A stretch of DNA of 64,000 bases from Apostichopus japonicus (taxonomy: Eukaryota; Echinodermata; Holothuroidea; Aspidochirotida; Stichopodidae). Location of the stretch: assembly GCF_037975245.1 (NCBI RefSeq), contig NC_092576.1, positions 17,070,111 through 17,134,110 of the forward strand. The letters are read 5' to 3'. This document shows, piece after piece, positions 1-10,859 of this stretch (positions are counted from its first letter, which is position 1; the number at the start of each line of letters is the position of its first letter). Below the pieces are notes generated by a model, which did not search any database, was not told the origin of the DNA, and saw nothing but the letters and a program-made list of their open reading frames with translations. Both the position numbers and the translations under genes were made by a program.

Positions 1-199
1 GTTGTTAAATATAGGACGGAAATCGCATTTGCGGCAGTCTATATTTGTTTTCTGGGAGAGGACACCAGACCCATCGTATATACAAAAGTCTACTTGGATT
101 ATTTGTCCCCTGATTTTCTTTCTGCAGACGCCCATGTATTTCTCCAAACTAACTTTCTAAGCCATGAGATCTAAAGCTTAAGGAGGTTTAGGAGCATCG

Positions 200-1082
200 T
201 TAGGTCTGGGAAGTGTTATTTCTGGCGATCTGGGAGGTATATTTGCCCAAAAAAATCGTACGCTACGCGCGAACCCATGGTCGCGCTCCGCTTAGATAGT
301 GTCATAGAACAGACACGCGTCCCCACCATTATCCAAGACTGATCTGCGCCCATGCTCAAAACTGTCGATGTGTGTAGTGTTCGGTTTCGGAAATATCTGG
401 TATATTTTTATTTCCTTCAACAAAATTTTTTAGTAGCCGTCTGAATTTTCGAAAATTCCCTAACCAACATTCTTCATCATACTTCATCATACTCGTGCAA
501 TTTTGACCCGTCTGTTAGGGTTTGAAGGAGGTTTTTCTATATCGGTTGTCCATAGATGATATCTTGTGCAACATTATGGGTATGTTTTGAAGTGAATTTA
601 TTCACGAGAATTGTGAATTTTCAAATTCTGAACAGTGGGGCTGACGGATATTGTGGGCCGCGATGAAGAATCACCTACAAAAGCAATGATCCATAGGATA
701 TGTGATGAAGTCGAACATGATGTGTGACTGGTGACAATCTTCAAAAAGGTTATAGATGAGAGAAAAAGTATTTGGAAAAAACTTGGTTCTCAGGCAAAAG
801 TGTACATATGGTTGGTCAGTTTCAAGCCCGAGAAGTGCCATTTCCGGTGATCTGGGGGTACCAAAACCAGAAATTTGCTTGTACGCTGCTCGCCAACCAA
901 TGGTGGCGCTCCGCTTAGATAGTAATACGCGCCCCCGGGTTAGAAAATCCTTCATACGCCCCTGGTTAAATGCAGCTTTTCAAGGCTTGGGCAATGCCAT
1001 TTACTGCAATCTGGGAGGCAATATTTGCCTAAAAATTCTTGTGCACTTCGCGCCAACTTATGGTGGCACTCCACTTAGATAG
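200..1082. repeat. Three diverged copies of a short repeat
   Basis: Three copies lie at about 220-300, 830-920 and 985-1082. Each has a 'gatctggg' block, then a variable part, and ends in a shared block reading 'gcgctccgcttagatagt' or close to it. Spacing and divergence fit an old dispersed or locally duplicated repeat. An open frame across 756-1082 only follows the repeat and is not called as a gene. Confidence 0.6.
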
Positions 1083-2589
1083 TGAGCCAGCAGTTATGAC
1101 TTTTTATTTCATCAATGGCCTGCAACCCCCCCACTTCTGACAAGAAATCTCCGCCACTGCCCTCTACGCGCGAAATGTTTAACAAGCACAATGGAATATA
1201 AAGCCCAAGTCACATCGGACACAGAATCTAAGTCGTACATGTATACGTAACTGCATAGAAATCCAGATCGTTGTATACTGAAGAACCCAGTATACTACCG
1301 CTCAGTATCCAAGAACTCGCCAATATTCAGGACACTTTGCAGGTAAAAACATTAGAGAATCGTACGAGAAACTGAATTCACGCAAAGTGACATGCACTTC
1401 CACTTAAATGTTTGGATATGACTTTATGCATGTTATCTAACGACGAAAAGGTACCAGGGAGTTATGCTGCTGCTGTATTGTCATAAGAAGATATTGATAA
1501 GAAACTTTTTTTTTACTCCTCTAAAGCCTTTTGAAAATTGTATATGGGAGAGAGATTTTTGGACGTCACATCAGGGTAACAAAAGGGTGACGGGGTATGG
1601 GGAATACACCCATTGTCAGTGGTTGTACATCAGCTTTTTGTATTGCATGCAGCTAGACATACCATTCCTTTGTTAAATCTAAATCTTACTAGTTTTGTCT
1701 TTCAGTTTTAATTATGTAAAACAATTGATTTTTTTGGGACTTGTGTTGCATACCACTGTGAATCTTTCAAAGTAGCAAAGTCTCTTTATATATAACTTCA
1801 AATTTTAAACAAGATAAACGAAACTTGTAAACTTGTCTCCAGAATGTGTTCCTATTACTATGAAGGAAATGAAGGAAATGGCGAAGTTGTGCAATGCAGA
1901 CAAATATTTATAGGGAAAGTATACTTCCTGGTAAACAAAACGAGCTAGAATGATACAAAAAAGGGTAAGTCACACCAGAAATTGCACCGAAAATGTCAAA
2001 GATATACTTTACAGGTTAAGTTCACGAGAAAGGATGATCAAATTTCTATCCCTAGAAATATCGGCACCAATAAGAGAATAAATAACTTACCTTAATTTTT
2101 TCATTTGAATGGAGTCATTTAAAGATAAGTTTATTCCTTGTGACGTTTATTCTTCGATTATATGTCAATAACTAACTAACAATTCAACTGCAACACCAAT
2201 ATCATAGAAAAGATAATACTCTAAAACCAATATTATTTTGTATTTGGTATTAAACAAAAGAAGTAGTATTTCATGGTAGACATGCAAAGGTGACTAGAAA
2301 GAGAAATAGTGAAAAGTGAAAAAGTTAAATAAAGTCATCAAAGGTTACTCGATTTTGCTAACACTGTGTGTAATGGTTGATGTAAACTTGCCGAGGTTTG
2401 AAAGACCTTAATTGATAAGTGATTATAATAATATATTGACGTAAATGGTTAACTAATCCCGTTTAGTCAGCTGAACGCTTCAGCTGTGGTATAGCTATCG
2501 CGCAATTTTGCCAACTTTCTATCACTTTTTGCCACCGTGTTTGTCCAAATGTTGTTTCGTCAATTTTCATTCCATTTGGCTGAAAATGT

Positions 2590-3065
2590 CGCTGAAATTT
2601 ATAAATGTGAGCGTCCTTTGAGGGCCATTCTCTGAAAACGTAAGACATGCCACTTTCTCTTGAGCTTTTGTCCAAATATTGCTGAAATGTTGTTGATATA
2701 AAATTTCAGTGGTGGTGAACCAAATCTGTAAGGAACATTTTATTGTCGTCATTGAGGGCCCAAAACAGGGCGTTCTGTATTTGTTCAGTTATGATGAAAC
2801 GTAGGCCACAGCTAATTCAATGATCGATAGGACTAAAATGTCGTGATTGGTTTGTGTGAGTTATGTTTTCCTACATACGATCAATATTTTACATATGAAG
2901 GTCATTGGAGGTCACGAGCGGTCATTTTCTGAAAATGTAAAAAAGTGCTACTTCCTCTAGACCTTTTGTCCAAAGTTGCTGAATAGTTGTAGATATAACG
3001 TTTGAAAGGTGGTGAACCAAAGTTATTCAGGAAATGTTTATGTCGTTATGTGAGGGTACAAACAG
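2590..3065. repeat. Two diverged copies of a roughly 180-bp repeat
   Basis: Segments at about 2590-2785 and 2903-3065 share, in order, a 'ggtcat/ggccat' block, 'tctgaaaa', 'cttttgtccaaa', 'gctgaa', 'tgttg/tagatata' and 'ggtggtgaaccaaa'. This is an old tandem duplication with no coding content. Confidence 0.55.
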
Positions 3066-3125
3066 TTTCACAGTTTCAGTTTCAGTATAACAGTATAATA
3101 GTTTCAGTATAACAGTTTCAGTTGT
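3058..3125. repeat. CAGTTT/CAGTATAA minisatellite
   Basis: Short, irregular tandem iterations of cagttt and cagtataa cover about 65 bases. Confidence 0.7.
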
Positions 3126-5810
3126 AATGTACTCTTGGACAGCTTATAAGTTGAACCCCCTGTGTCAAATGTAGTGGATGCCTGTCCCACGAAAGTTAAA
3201 CAGAACTTTCCATACTTGAAAGTATATTCGGATATCACCATTCAAAAATAGGGGTTGTTTAATGTATAGTTTCATTTCATCATTATACGTCACCTTAAGT
3301 GTGAACAACCATGGGAAGATAACTGAACTATGAGTGAAACGCAACCAAGATATTTGAAGTGACACAGATGATTGCATTATTTCAGGGAGACTGACTTGAA
3401 CATTAGAAATTAAATAAAATTAACAGCCTAAGAGACTTTTCAAAATGGAAACGTGAAAGAAAGTTGAATATTAAAGTGCATATGATTAAGAACCCTCTTG
3501 GTTGTATAAAATATTGCTATTATCTTTTAAAATTATGCAAGTTTAAGGTAATTATTCACCAGCTACTCTTTTGTACACTAATAGCCTAGCAGACTTTGCA
3601 AAATGGAAACGAAAAAGAAAGTTGAATATTTAATTGCATATGATTAAGAACCCTCTTGGCTGTATAAAATATTGTTATTATCTTTTAAAATTATGCAAGT
3701 TTAAGGTAATTATTCACCAGCTACTCTTTTGTACACTAATAGCCTAGCAGACTTTGCAAAATGGAAACGAAAAAGAAAGTTGAATACTTAATTGCATATG
3801 ATTAGGAACCCTCTTGGCTGCATACAATAGCTGCTAAAACACTCAATATCCTGTTTATAAGAACTAGTTGACGGTTTGTATCACTTTTACACTTTACCTA
3901 ACAAAGTGATCTCTTGAGCTGTGTTACAGCGCATGTATAAAGGAAGAACACAAATAACTCAACCATTTTACTGTTATGTATCTGTGTCTGAAGCATACTC
4001 CCCGTGAAGAAAAAGTCGTGAAGTTGGCGAACTAATTCAGTTTTGGGCAAGATTAATATTCGTATTAATATTAATATTAATATCAGAAAAGAAGAAGAGT
4101 TCCTGACACGCAATCGTTTTGCATCAAAAGTATAATATTGTGAGGATTCGCTGTAAGGTTTTTCTGTGGGGATTTCCAGTAGTTTAAAGGTAATACATAT
4201 GTTTTCGTTTTAAATCTGTATAGTTAATATGTATAATATGTAGGCAGAATTATAGTATTTTATATGTCGTAGTTCAAGAAAATGGTAAAAAAGAAGCATT
4301 TGTGTGCAATTATCTTTCTATAGCTATGCAAGTTTTCAAGGTTTTACTAATTAAAATATGCAAAATCTATGGAAAAGTTTTTTTCAAAGTTGTAATCATG
4401 ATAACAAATTAACAATGTAGTTCTTCCAACAAAAATGCATGCACAGCACACCTATCAAATCACATATCTACTGTACGGCTATATTGCGTGCAGAATAGTA
4501 TAGAGGAACGTACGTACAATATTAGTGTGTTAATAATGTCAGTTGGTGTTTTAGTCGTCGTTAAGTGCCTATGTAGTAGTAAGAACGTTTATAGTCATGG
4601 CTTATCGTTGCATAATTAGCCAATTTGCTGACGAAAATGTTCATCCTTTTGCTAAAGTTTTGCAACATCCGAGACGTTATTCTCGCAAAATAAGTTTGGA
4701 ATATGTTTTTCGACTTGTGTTGCATACCACATTGAATCTTTTAAATTCAAAGTAGCAAAGGATCTTTTTATATCTACACGAATTCAAATTTTTAACAAGA
4801 TCAACGAAACTTGTAAACTTGTCTCCAGAATGTTTTCCTATTACTATGACGGAAATGAAGGAAATAGCGAAGTTGTGCAATGCAGAAAAATATTTATAAG
4901 GAAAGTATACATCCTGGTAAACAAAACGAGCAAGAATGATACAAAAAAAAGGGTAAGTCACACCAGAAATTGCACCGAAAATGTCGAAGATATACTTTAC
5001 AGGTTAAGTTCACGAGAAGGGAGGATCAAATTTCTATCCCCAGAAATATCGGCACCAATAAGAGAATAAATAACTAAACCTTAATACATTTGAATGGAGT
5101 CATTCAAAGATAAGTTTATTCCGTGTGACGTTTATTCCGTGTGAGAACTTGACGTAGCCTTTGGTACAGCAATAAATTATCGTAGGCTAGTCTTGCAATT
5201 TTATCGGCAAGCTTTCTTTCTAACTATTTACATTGTAGCAATGAAAATGGCATCGCAAATAATTATTGATTAATCTTTATATACTCTGCTTTCCAATTAT
5301 ATTTCATTAACTAATTAACAATTTAACTGCAATACCAATATCATAGAAAAGATAAAACTCTAACACCAATTGGTATTAAACAAAAATAGTAGTATTTCAC
5401 GGTAGACATGCAAAGGGAACTAGAAAATGAAATAGCAAGTCAGTTAAGGTTACTAGATTTTCAGGAAATTTTTATATCGTTATGTGAGGTACAAACCAAG
5501 GCGTTCTGTATAACATTTTCAGTTGTAATGTAATCTTGGACAGCTTATAAGTTGAACACCCCTGTCTCAAATGTAGTGGATGCCTGTCCCACGAAAGCTA
5601 AACAGAACTTTCCATACTTGAAAGTATATTCGGATATCACCATTTAAAAATAAGGGTTGTTTAATGTATAGTTTCATTTCATCATTATACGTCACCTTAC
5701 GTGCGAACAACCGTGGGAAGATAACTGAACGATGAGTGAAACGCAACAGAGATATTTGAGTGACACAGATGATTGCATTATTTCAGGGAGACTGACTTGA
5801 ACATGCAGAA
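3121..5810. repeat. Segmental duplication, right pair (3121-3420 and 5515-5810)
   Basis: The sequence from 'ttgtaatgtactcttggacagc' (split here by one mismatch) to 'gggagactgacttgaacat' is present in both places at high identity. It is collinear with the 1735/4705 pair, so both belong to the same duplicated block. Confidence 0.8.
3421..3825. repeat. Tandem repeat, 158-bp period, about 2.5 copies
   Basis: Homologous points ('cct a(a/g)(g/c)agactt') fall at 3427, 3585 and 3743, giving an exact 158-bp period. Copies 2 and 3 are nearly identical and the third is truncated near 3825. Further copies of the same monomer lie at about 6215-6350 and 6358-6450, inside the duplicated block. Confidence 0.85.
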
Positions 5811-6214
5811 ACGGGAAATTTTGGAGGTTACTGGATCAGGTTTCTATTTTGATACTGTCACGTAATGAATACTTTAACTGTACGTGTCGTTAGCACGTAT
5901 AGTAAATCCGGAAGCCAATGTAACTCTTTAAGAATAGTTTTGATGTGACAAGACTTTTTAGATAATATAACTATTCGTGCAGCGGTATTTTGAAGGCGTT
6001 AAAGTCGAGCGATTTCAATATATGAACGACCATAGAGAAGCGCGTTTCCATTATCGAAGAACTAAAGGCGTGTATATCTTTCTCAGGGGCTTTACGATTC
6101 AAATATTTGCCAATATTACCGATATTTCGAATGTACAAGAGAGATGGTCGGATGACATTTAATATGTGTGCTTCGTTGTCATAGAAGAATTAAAAATTAA
6201 CGCGTTTCTTGCCT

Positions 6215-6450
6215 AATATACTTTTCAATATGGAAACAACAAAGAAAGTTGAGTATTTAAGTGCATATGATTAAGAACCCTCTTGGCTGTATCAAATATT
6301 GCTATCATCTTTTAAAATAAGTTTAAGGTAATTATTCACCAGCTACTCTATTGTAAATTAATAGCCTAAGAGACTTCTTAAAATGGAAACGTAAGAAACA
6401 AGTTGAGTATTTAAGTATTTATTTGCATATGATTAAGAACCCTCGTTGCG
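6215..6450. repeat. Further copies of the 158-bp monomer
   Basis: One full and one partial copy of the 3421-3825 monomer, recognised by 'tgcatatgattaagaaccct' and 'gtttaaggtaattattcacc'. They end the second copy of the segmental duplication. Confidence 0.75.
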
Positions 6451-6811
6451 CTACGTGCATTCAAGTAACAAGAATTGAATGTGTATTTTTAAGAGGCTCA
6501 TATTTGTTGTCACTTTCTATAGGGGTTCGATAATTGTGAATTCGACTTAACCAGGGGGCTCACAAACGTAAGACTATACGTTTAATGTGGGCGAATGTCT
6601 TGTATATATCTTTCATGTTTTCTTAATCAAAGCAAGTAGTAGGAGAGAGTGGTGTCAACAAACGCTAATATTATCCTACATTTGTACATACATTTACCCA
6701 CGTACTGGTTCAGTTATGATTCGAACAGAGATGTTTTACTTAGTAATCTACAGCTGAGAAGATAAAGAGTCTTAATGCCTGTTGTTGAGTGAGTTCCAAC
6801 AAAATATCGTT

Positions 6812-6880
6812 AGTGCGTAACTGCGTAAGTACGTAACTACATAACTGCGTAACTACGTAACTGCGTAACTGTGTTACCGC
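6812..6880. repeat. GTAACT-type 8-bp minisatellite
   Basis: Runs of gcgtaact/acgtaact with an 8-base period and occasional substitutions. Confidence 0.8.
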
Positions 6881-7599
6881 TTAAGTGTGAAGACAATAAC
6901 TGAACCATATTATATATATTTTTTGTTATTAGCTGTTTATTAATATAATCCCTGTAAAGTCTGTCAATTCCTTGGAAAATCTGTGGAAAATGCATATGTC
7001 AGTGAATCAGCTATCGACTAAAATCATTAATAAATTAGAGTTTAACCAGTCATCAACCAATTTCTCTGATTTTTTTCTTGATATGTGTTAAAGGAAAAAT
7101 AAAACCCTAGCTTTTTTTGCATCCATTCTTACGTTTTGACAGATGGTCTTTCCAGTAAAAGCAAAAGAAAAGCATAAAAGCATGAAAAAACGATTTGAAT
7201 GTAGTTCATGTGTAGCGCCATTTTGTTTGAATTGAGCCAGCTCCCGGATGTACCGTGACGAAAGCAAGCCCCTTGGCGTTACTTCAAGAAGAAATAGTTG
7301 CCAATCCCTAAAATAATTGGAATTGTACTTTCAACAATAGTACTGAATAAAATATCGATCAAAAAATATCTTTTGTTTTAATTGATTTTCAAGAAATGCT
7401 TAAAAATTTGTAAAATTTATGATTGTAACGAGTATCAGTGGAAATAAAAATGTTGGGATCTTATCTACGATTTGATTTTTACCGTGTTTGGATTGCTTTC
7501 ACCGCATACAAAGTCCTAGCGATAACGTTATTTACATCTATCATTGCACTCCAAAAGTTAAATCATTTACTGTCGAGCCAACATCTTGAAAAAAAGAAA

Positions 7600-7912
7600 A
7601 TGGAAGCCTTTGGGTTGGAATCGTATCTTTTCGACCCAGAATATTCAAAGGAAGAACTGAGACATAGAGAGGAAGAGTTTTTGCAAAGAATCACAGTCCT
7701 CGACTGTACGTGATGTTGGCTCGAATTCTGTTGCTGATACGATTATCAGTTCCGCGAGCCATTGCGAAGAATGGTGTCTGTGTCCACTCTGTTCGCCATT
7801 GGAAAGCGAGAAGGGGAGGGTATGCTGCTATGGACTGTTCGCGGAAAAAGCTTTGTTGAACGCAGGAGAATGTCTGACCAACAGACCTGAATTCTCCCAG
7901 ATATGTTTGTAG
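7600..7912 (+). pseudogene. P2X7 C-terminal-like domain ORF, frameshifted
   Basis: From an ATG at 7600 in good context (AAAATGG), the frame encodes FGLESYLFDPEYSKEEL, a leader often seen before the P2X7 intracellular-type domain in invertebrate proteins, and stops at 7711-7713. The neighbouring +1 frame (about 7682-7912) continues with a Ser-rich linker and then the cysteine pattern WCLCPLC...CCYG...ECL, ending in NRPEFSQICL and TAG. The tryptophan, CxC-x2-C, CC and final 'hPeF..iCL' pattern is what is known of that zinc-binding domain. The two halves meet near a T5 run at about 7678-7682, so one indel explains the break. It could be a sequencing error, a short intron, or a true pseudogene. 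Family assignment is from motif memory, not alignment. Confidence 0.5.
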
Positions 7913-7921
7913 CCAGTTAAA

Positions 7922-8137
7922 TTAGAACTCTGTTTTGTAAATTTCTTGAGGTACAAAAAGAAGGGTCCTATTCCTACGGCTGATGAGAACATCACGAACA
8001 GGTACTGTACACCTCAGTGAAAGTTCACTCTTTTCCGGAAAGTTTATTCCATCTGGAATAACGAAATATCTTTTTCCTTTTCCTGCTCTCTCTTCTTCTG
8101 TTCGGTTAACACAACCAAAGGCTTGGCAATCGGGCAT
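7922..8137 (-). CDS. THAP-type zinc-finger N-terminus (partial)
   Basis: The minus-strand ORF starts MPDCQAFGCVNR, the hallmark opening of a THAP domain (M-P-x-x-C-x4-C-x-N-R), followed by GKRYFVIPDG in place of the usual 'F..FP'. THAP domains bind DNA through a C2-CH zinc site. The third Cys and the His are not found in this ORF, so they would lie in a later exon or are lost. A possible donor (AG|GTGTAC, exon end about 8013) would cut the ORF before its non-conserved tail. The ATG has purines just upstream. The ORF ends ten bases from the end of the P2X7-like ORF on the other strand. It may be a gene start or a transposon remnant. Confidence 0.5.
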   Translation of the reverse strand: MPDCQAFGCVNRTEEERAGKGKRYFVIPDGINFPEKSELSLRCTVPVRDVLISRRNRTLLFVPQEIYKTEF

Positions 8138-8296
8138 TTTAACCGGCGCAAAAAGCTAAGCGAGATGCTCGAACATAGTGTGCATAGACTATAACTCGTA
8201 TGCAAAGCTTTATTGTTTTAAAGCTACGAAGTGGCTCGCCTACGTCACTTTTGAAGCGCCCTCAATCCTTAATTTAACAAAATGGCCGTTGTTTAA

Positions 8297-8626
8297 TTGG
8301 GTAAACACAATAAATGGGAAATTCGCGTAAAATTCAGGGAAACTAAATTTTGTTTAGTTATTTCACAAATGGAATTAGAAAATTATCCCCTACCGCATGT
8401 ACACTTCAAAAACCCAGAGTTTATTTCTCCTTCAACGATTTGTATAATTTCAAGCAGCCAGGAGACTTGGTCAACGTTACAATATCATAAACCCTGGAAT
8501 ATAAACGATTGCCAATGTAATATAAAGATAATTCCGTTGATTACTTCTTCAGTACCCTATTTTTCTAGCCCTATGCCCTTTAATGATACAAGAAGCATAT
8601 ATGTATTAAACACCAATTGCCAGTAA
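8297..8626 (+). CDS. Unrecognised ORF, 109 codons
   Basis: Open frame with no recognised domain, no signal peptide and no membrane segment. Composition is not clearly biased from random AT-rich DNA. Listed only because it is longer than its neighbours in a gene-poor stretch. It may be chance. Confidence 0.12.
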   Translation: MGKHNKWEIRVKFRETKFCLVISQMELENYPLPHVHFKNPEFISPSTICIISSSQETWSTLQYHKPWNINDCQCNIKIIPLITSSVPYFSSPMPFNDTRSIYVLNTNCQ

Positions 8627-8722
8627 GTGACGCCACTTGCGAACATTGTATTTCAGCAGGTTACATGCAACATGACCTTGGATACCTTCGTCTGTTATTT
8701 GACATGATATGATTGTAATTAA

Positions 8723-8959
8723 GAAAAATGGACACGGGCCGGCCACGTCACTAGAAGGGGAGATGGAAGATGGAGCACGCTAACCACTGTATGGACACCG
8801 CTTGACGGGAAAAGGAACAGAGGCAGGCACAGAAAGAGATGGACAAATGAAATACAGCAATTCTGGAATGAAACCAATTGGTACACATATGCAAGGAAGA
8901 GAGAGAGTTGGAGATATCATGCTGAGGCCTTCATCCAGAAGTTGATCGACAACGGCTGA
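8723..8959 (+). mobile_element. LINE reverse-transcriptase C-terminal fragment
   Basis: The frame opened after a TAA at 8720 reads KWTRAGHVTRR..DGRW, then WTP.DGKRNRGRHRKRW, then NWYTYARKRESWRYHAEAF and a TGA at 8957. 'W.GHV.R..D.RW...' followed by 'GR...RW.D.I' and 'W..LGEA(F/Y)' is the usual end of non-LTR reverse transcriptases of the RTE/craniofacial-development-protein-like type. The upstream RT is absent, as expected of a 5'-truncated insertion. Confidence 0.75.
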
Positions 8960-10005
8960 AGAAGAAGATTGTAATTAGGCCAATATGAAAGTACTTATGT
9001 TTGTTGGGACTAAACAAAAGATTGACTTTCATGTGGTTGCTGTGTCGCCACATATATCGCTGCAGTGAACTGTGCACTAAGTTCAAACAAACAAAATACT
9101 GGCTTTCATTGGTTGCTGATTCGTCACATAGATCGGTGTGCACTGTGGTCTATTGTATGGCAAGCATTGTGATGTGGCGGTCGTACAAACACTGCAGTGT
9201 TGAATGCACTTTTCACAGTGATTTAGTCCAAATAAGCGCTGTCACTATATTGGGAAGCTGGTATTAATTGATTGAAATTCAAGTATTTATTTCTCAGTGA
9301 AACTACAGTAAGTATTACGGAACCTTTACTTTAATTTAAAAGTATTTTTATAGTGAGTGTGCTGTATCCCTAACGTTAGCTAATGCGGAACAGTATGCCA
9401 GTAGGGTGCCATTAAGGCTAAGGCTAAGCTGAGTGGTACTAACACTCTGAAAGTTACTAACACGGTTTAATATGATATAACACATAAGCCGAACGTATCT
9501 AATGCAGGCTAGACCTCATCCTACATGTTAGTCACTGTACACAATATTAACATGCAAGGACCAGGGGAGAGGGAGGGTAGTGTTCAAACAATGCTACATG
9601 TTATACCTTCTTGTACATGTATTTTAACACCTCTAGTAATACAATCAACCCGTCCGATATTTCACCTACACTCACTGAAGTAAAGCATGACCCCATGACA
9701 ACTGTTAGTCATAATAACATAAGAAGGGTCAGAGGTTATCATTTCCGGGAAAGTTCATCTTTGTTTCTGTGGTCACTTATATTCCGGTAGTAGCCTAGTA
9801 GAGATAACAAGCTGAATAGATTGAATAGCATCATCCTTATTTCGTGTATGTCTTATTTCCATTTTCCTTGGAACATTATATTGACGACGAGTAAAAGTGT
9901 GGGTGCTATGATTAACTCATATCACGGCGGCTCAAGTAGTGAATCCGTCTTTTCCACCAATCAAGATACTAATGAGAACCATGCAATTAAATCTCGTTTG
10001 ACGAA

Positions 10006-10206
10006 GTGGATCGCTTGATTCGAAACTTTCTAGCAGCATTAAATAACGCAGATACAAAGCGAAAACGAGTCTTCCTACTAAAGCCCATCGGGGAGTTTGA
10101 GTACGCTGTTTTTGACACTCCTTCAGATGTTGGTGAGGCTAAGGATTACGAGAAGGCAGGCAAAGCATTGTATGCTCATTTAATATCACCAAGCTCGACA
10201 ACGTGA
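10006..10206 (+). CDS. Unrecognised short ORF
   Basis: A 66-codon frame overlapping the end of another ORF. Its peptide is balanced and protein-like (FLLKPIGEFEYAVFDTPSDV) but matches no family I know. It lies just upstream of a duplicated segment and may be part of a decayed repetitive element. Confidence 0.2.
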   Translation: MDRLIRNFLAALNNADTKRKRVFLLKPIGEFEYAVFDTPSDVGEAKDYEKAGKALYAHLISPSSTT

Positions 10207-10264
10207 AGTTGAGACTGTTGACGCTTATTACACTCGCAGTTAGTATCAACTTGCGACTTTGCAT

Positions 10265-10735
10265 ATGTAGACAATGAAATCAAGGTGCATATTGTATCAC
10301 CACTACAACTTAATGATCTCATGTCAATGGCTGGAGCCATGGATCTCTCTTAATTTCGTGCTTCAGGAATAATAAGTACAAAGAGTTGCTATTCAAGGAA
10401 AATTGCCAAAAATCATCATGAGCACTGTTCATGTGCCACAGTTCTCTACCTTGAAGAGAATAGCGCCAATATGTGGACAATGAAATCAAGGTGTATATTG
10501 TACAGACATGTTCAAATCACCTGCGTATAACTACAATGCGATCACCAATACAACTGAATGCACTTCTGTCAATGGCTGGAGCCATGGAACTCTCTGAATT
10601 TCGTGCTTCAGGAATGCGCAGAACAAATAATGGCTATTCATGGAAAATTGCCAAAAATCATCATGAGCACTGTTCATGTGCCACAGTTCTCTACCTTGAA
10701 GAGCATAGCGCCAATATGGTTACAAGAAGATCCAA
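10265..10735. repeat. Direct duplication of about 210-250 bp (two copies)
   Basis: Copies at about 10,267-10,473 and 10,476-10,735 share 'gacaatgaaatcaaggtg', 'tcaatggctggagccatgga', 'aaaattgccaaaaatcatca' and 'ctctaccttgaagag'. The right copy has an extra roughly 45 bp and is open for 122 codons (10,473-10,841). The left copy has an in-frame stop after 'gatctctct'. Function unknown. The copies are adjacent and in the same orientation. Confidence 0.8.
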
Positions 10736-10859
10736 GCTTGTAATAATGATAGATAGAGATATTGAATATTCTGATAAAATCAAAATAATTATAGCTGCAT
10801 ACACAGCCAGCGTACCAACAATACAATATTCAAACATATGAAATTAGATTCAGTTAGTA

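Larger units (their letters stand above)
1735..5440. repeat. Segmental duplication, left pair (1735-2330 and 4705-5440)
   Basis: A stretch starting near 'cttgtgttgcataccac' and running through 'cttgtaaacttgtctccagaatg' and 'atcggcaccaataagagaataaataac' occurs at about 1738-2330 and again at 4711-5440. The two copies differ by scattered substitutions and small indels. Neither contains a convincing gene. Together with the 3121/5515 pair they mark one duplicated block of more than 1.5 kb. Confidence 0.75.

Noticed and set aside
756-1082. 108-codon plus-strand ORF
   Set aside because: It spans two copies of a short dispersed repeat, with no recognisable domain or splice partner.
3421-3825. CRISPR array
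   Set aside because: The 158-bp direct repeats have no alternating unique spacers, and the genome is eukaryotic.
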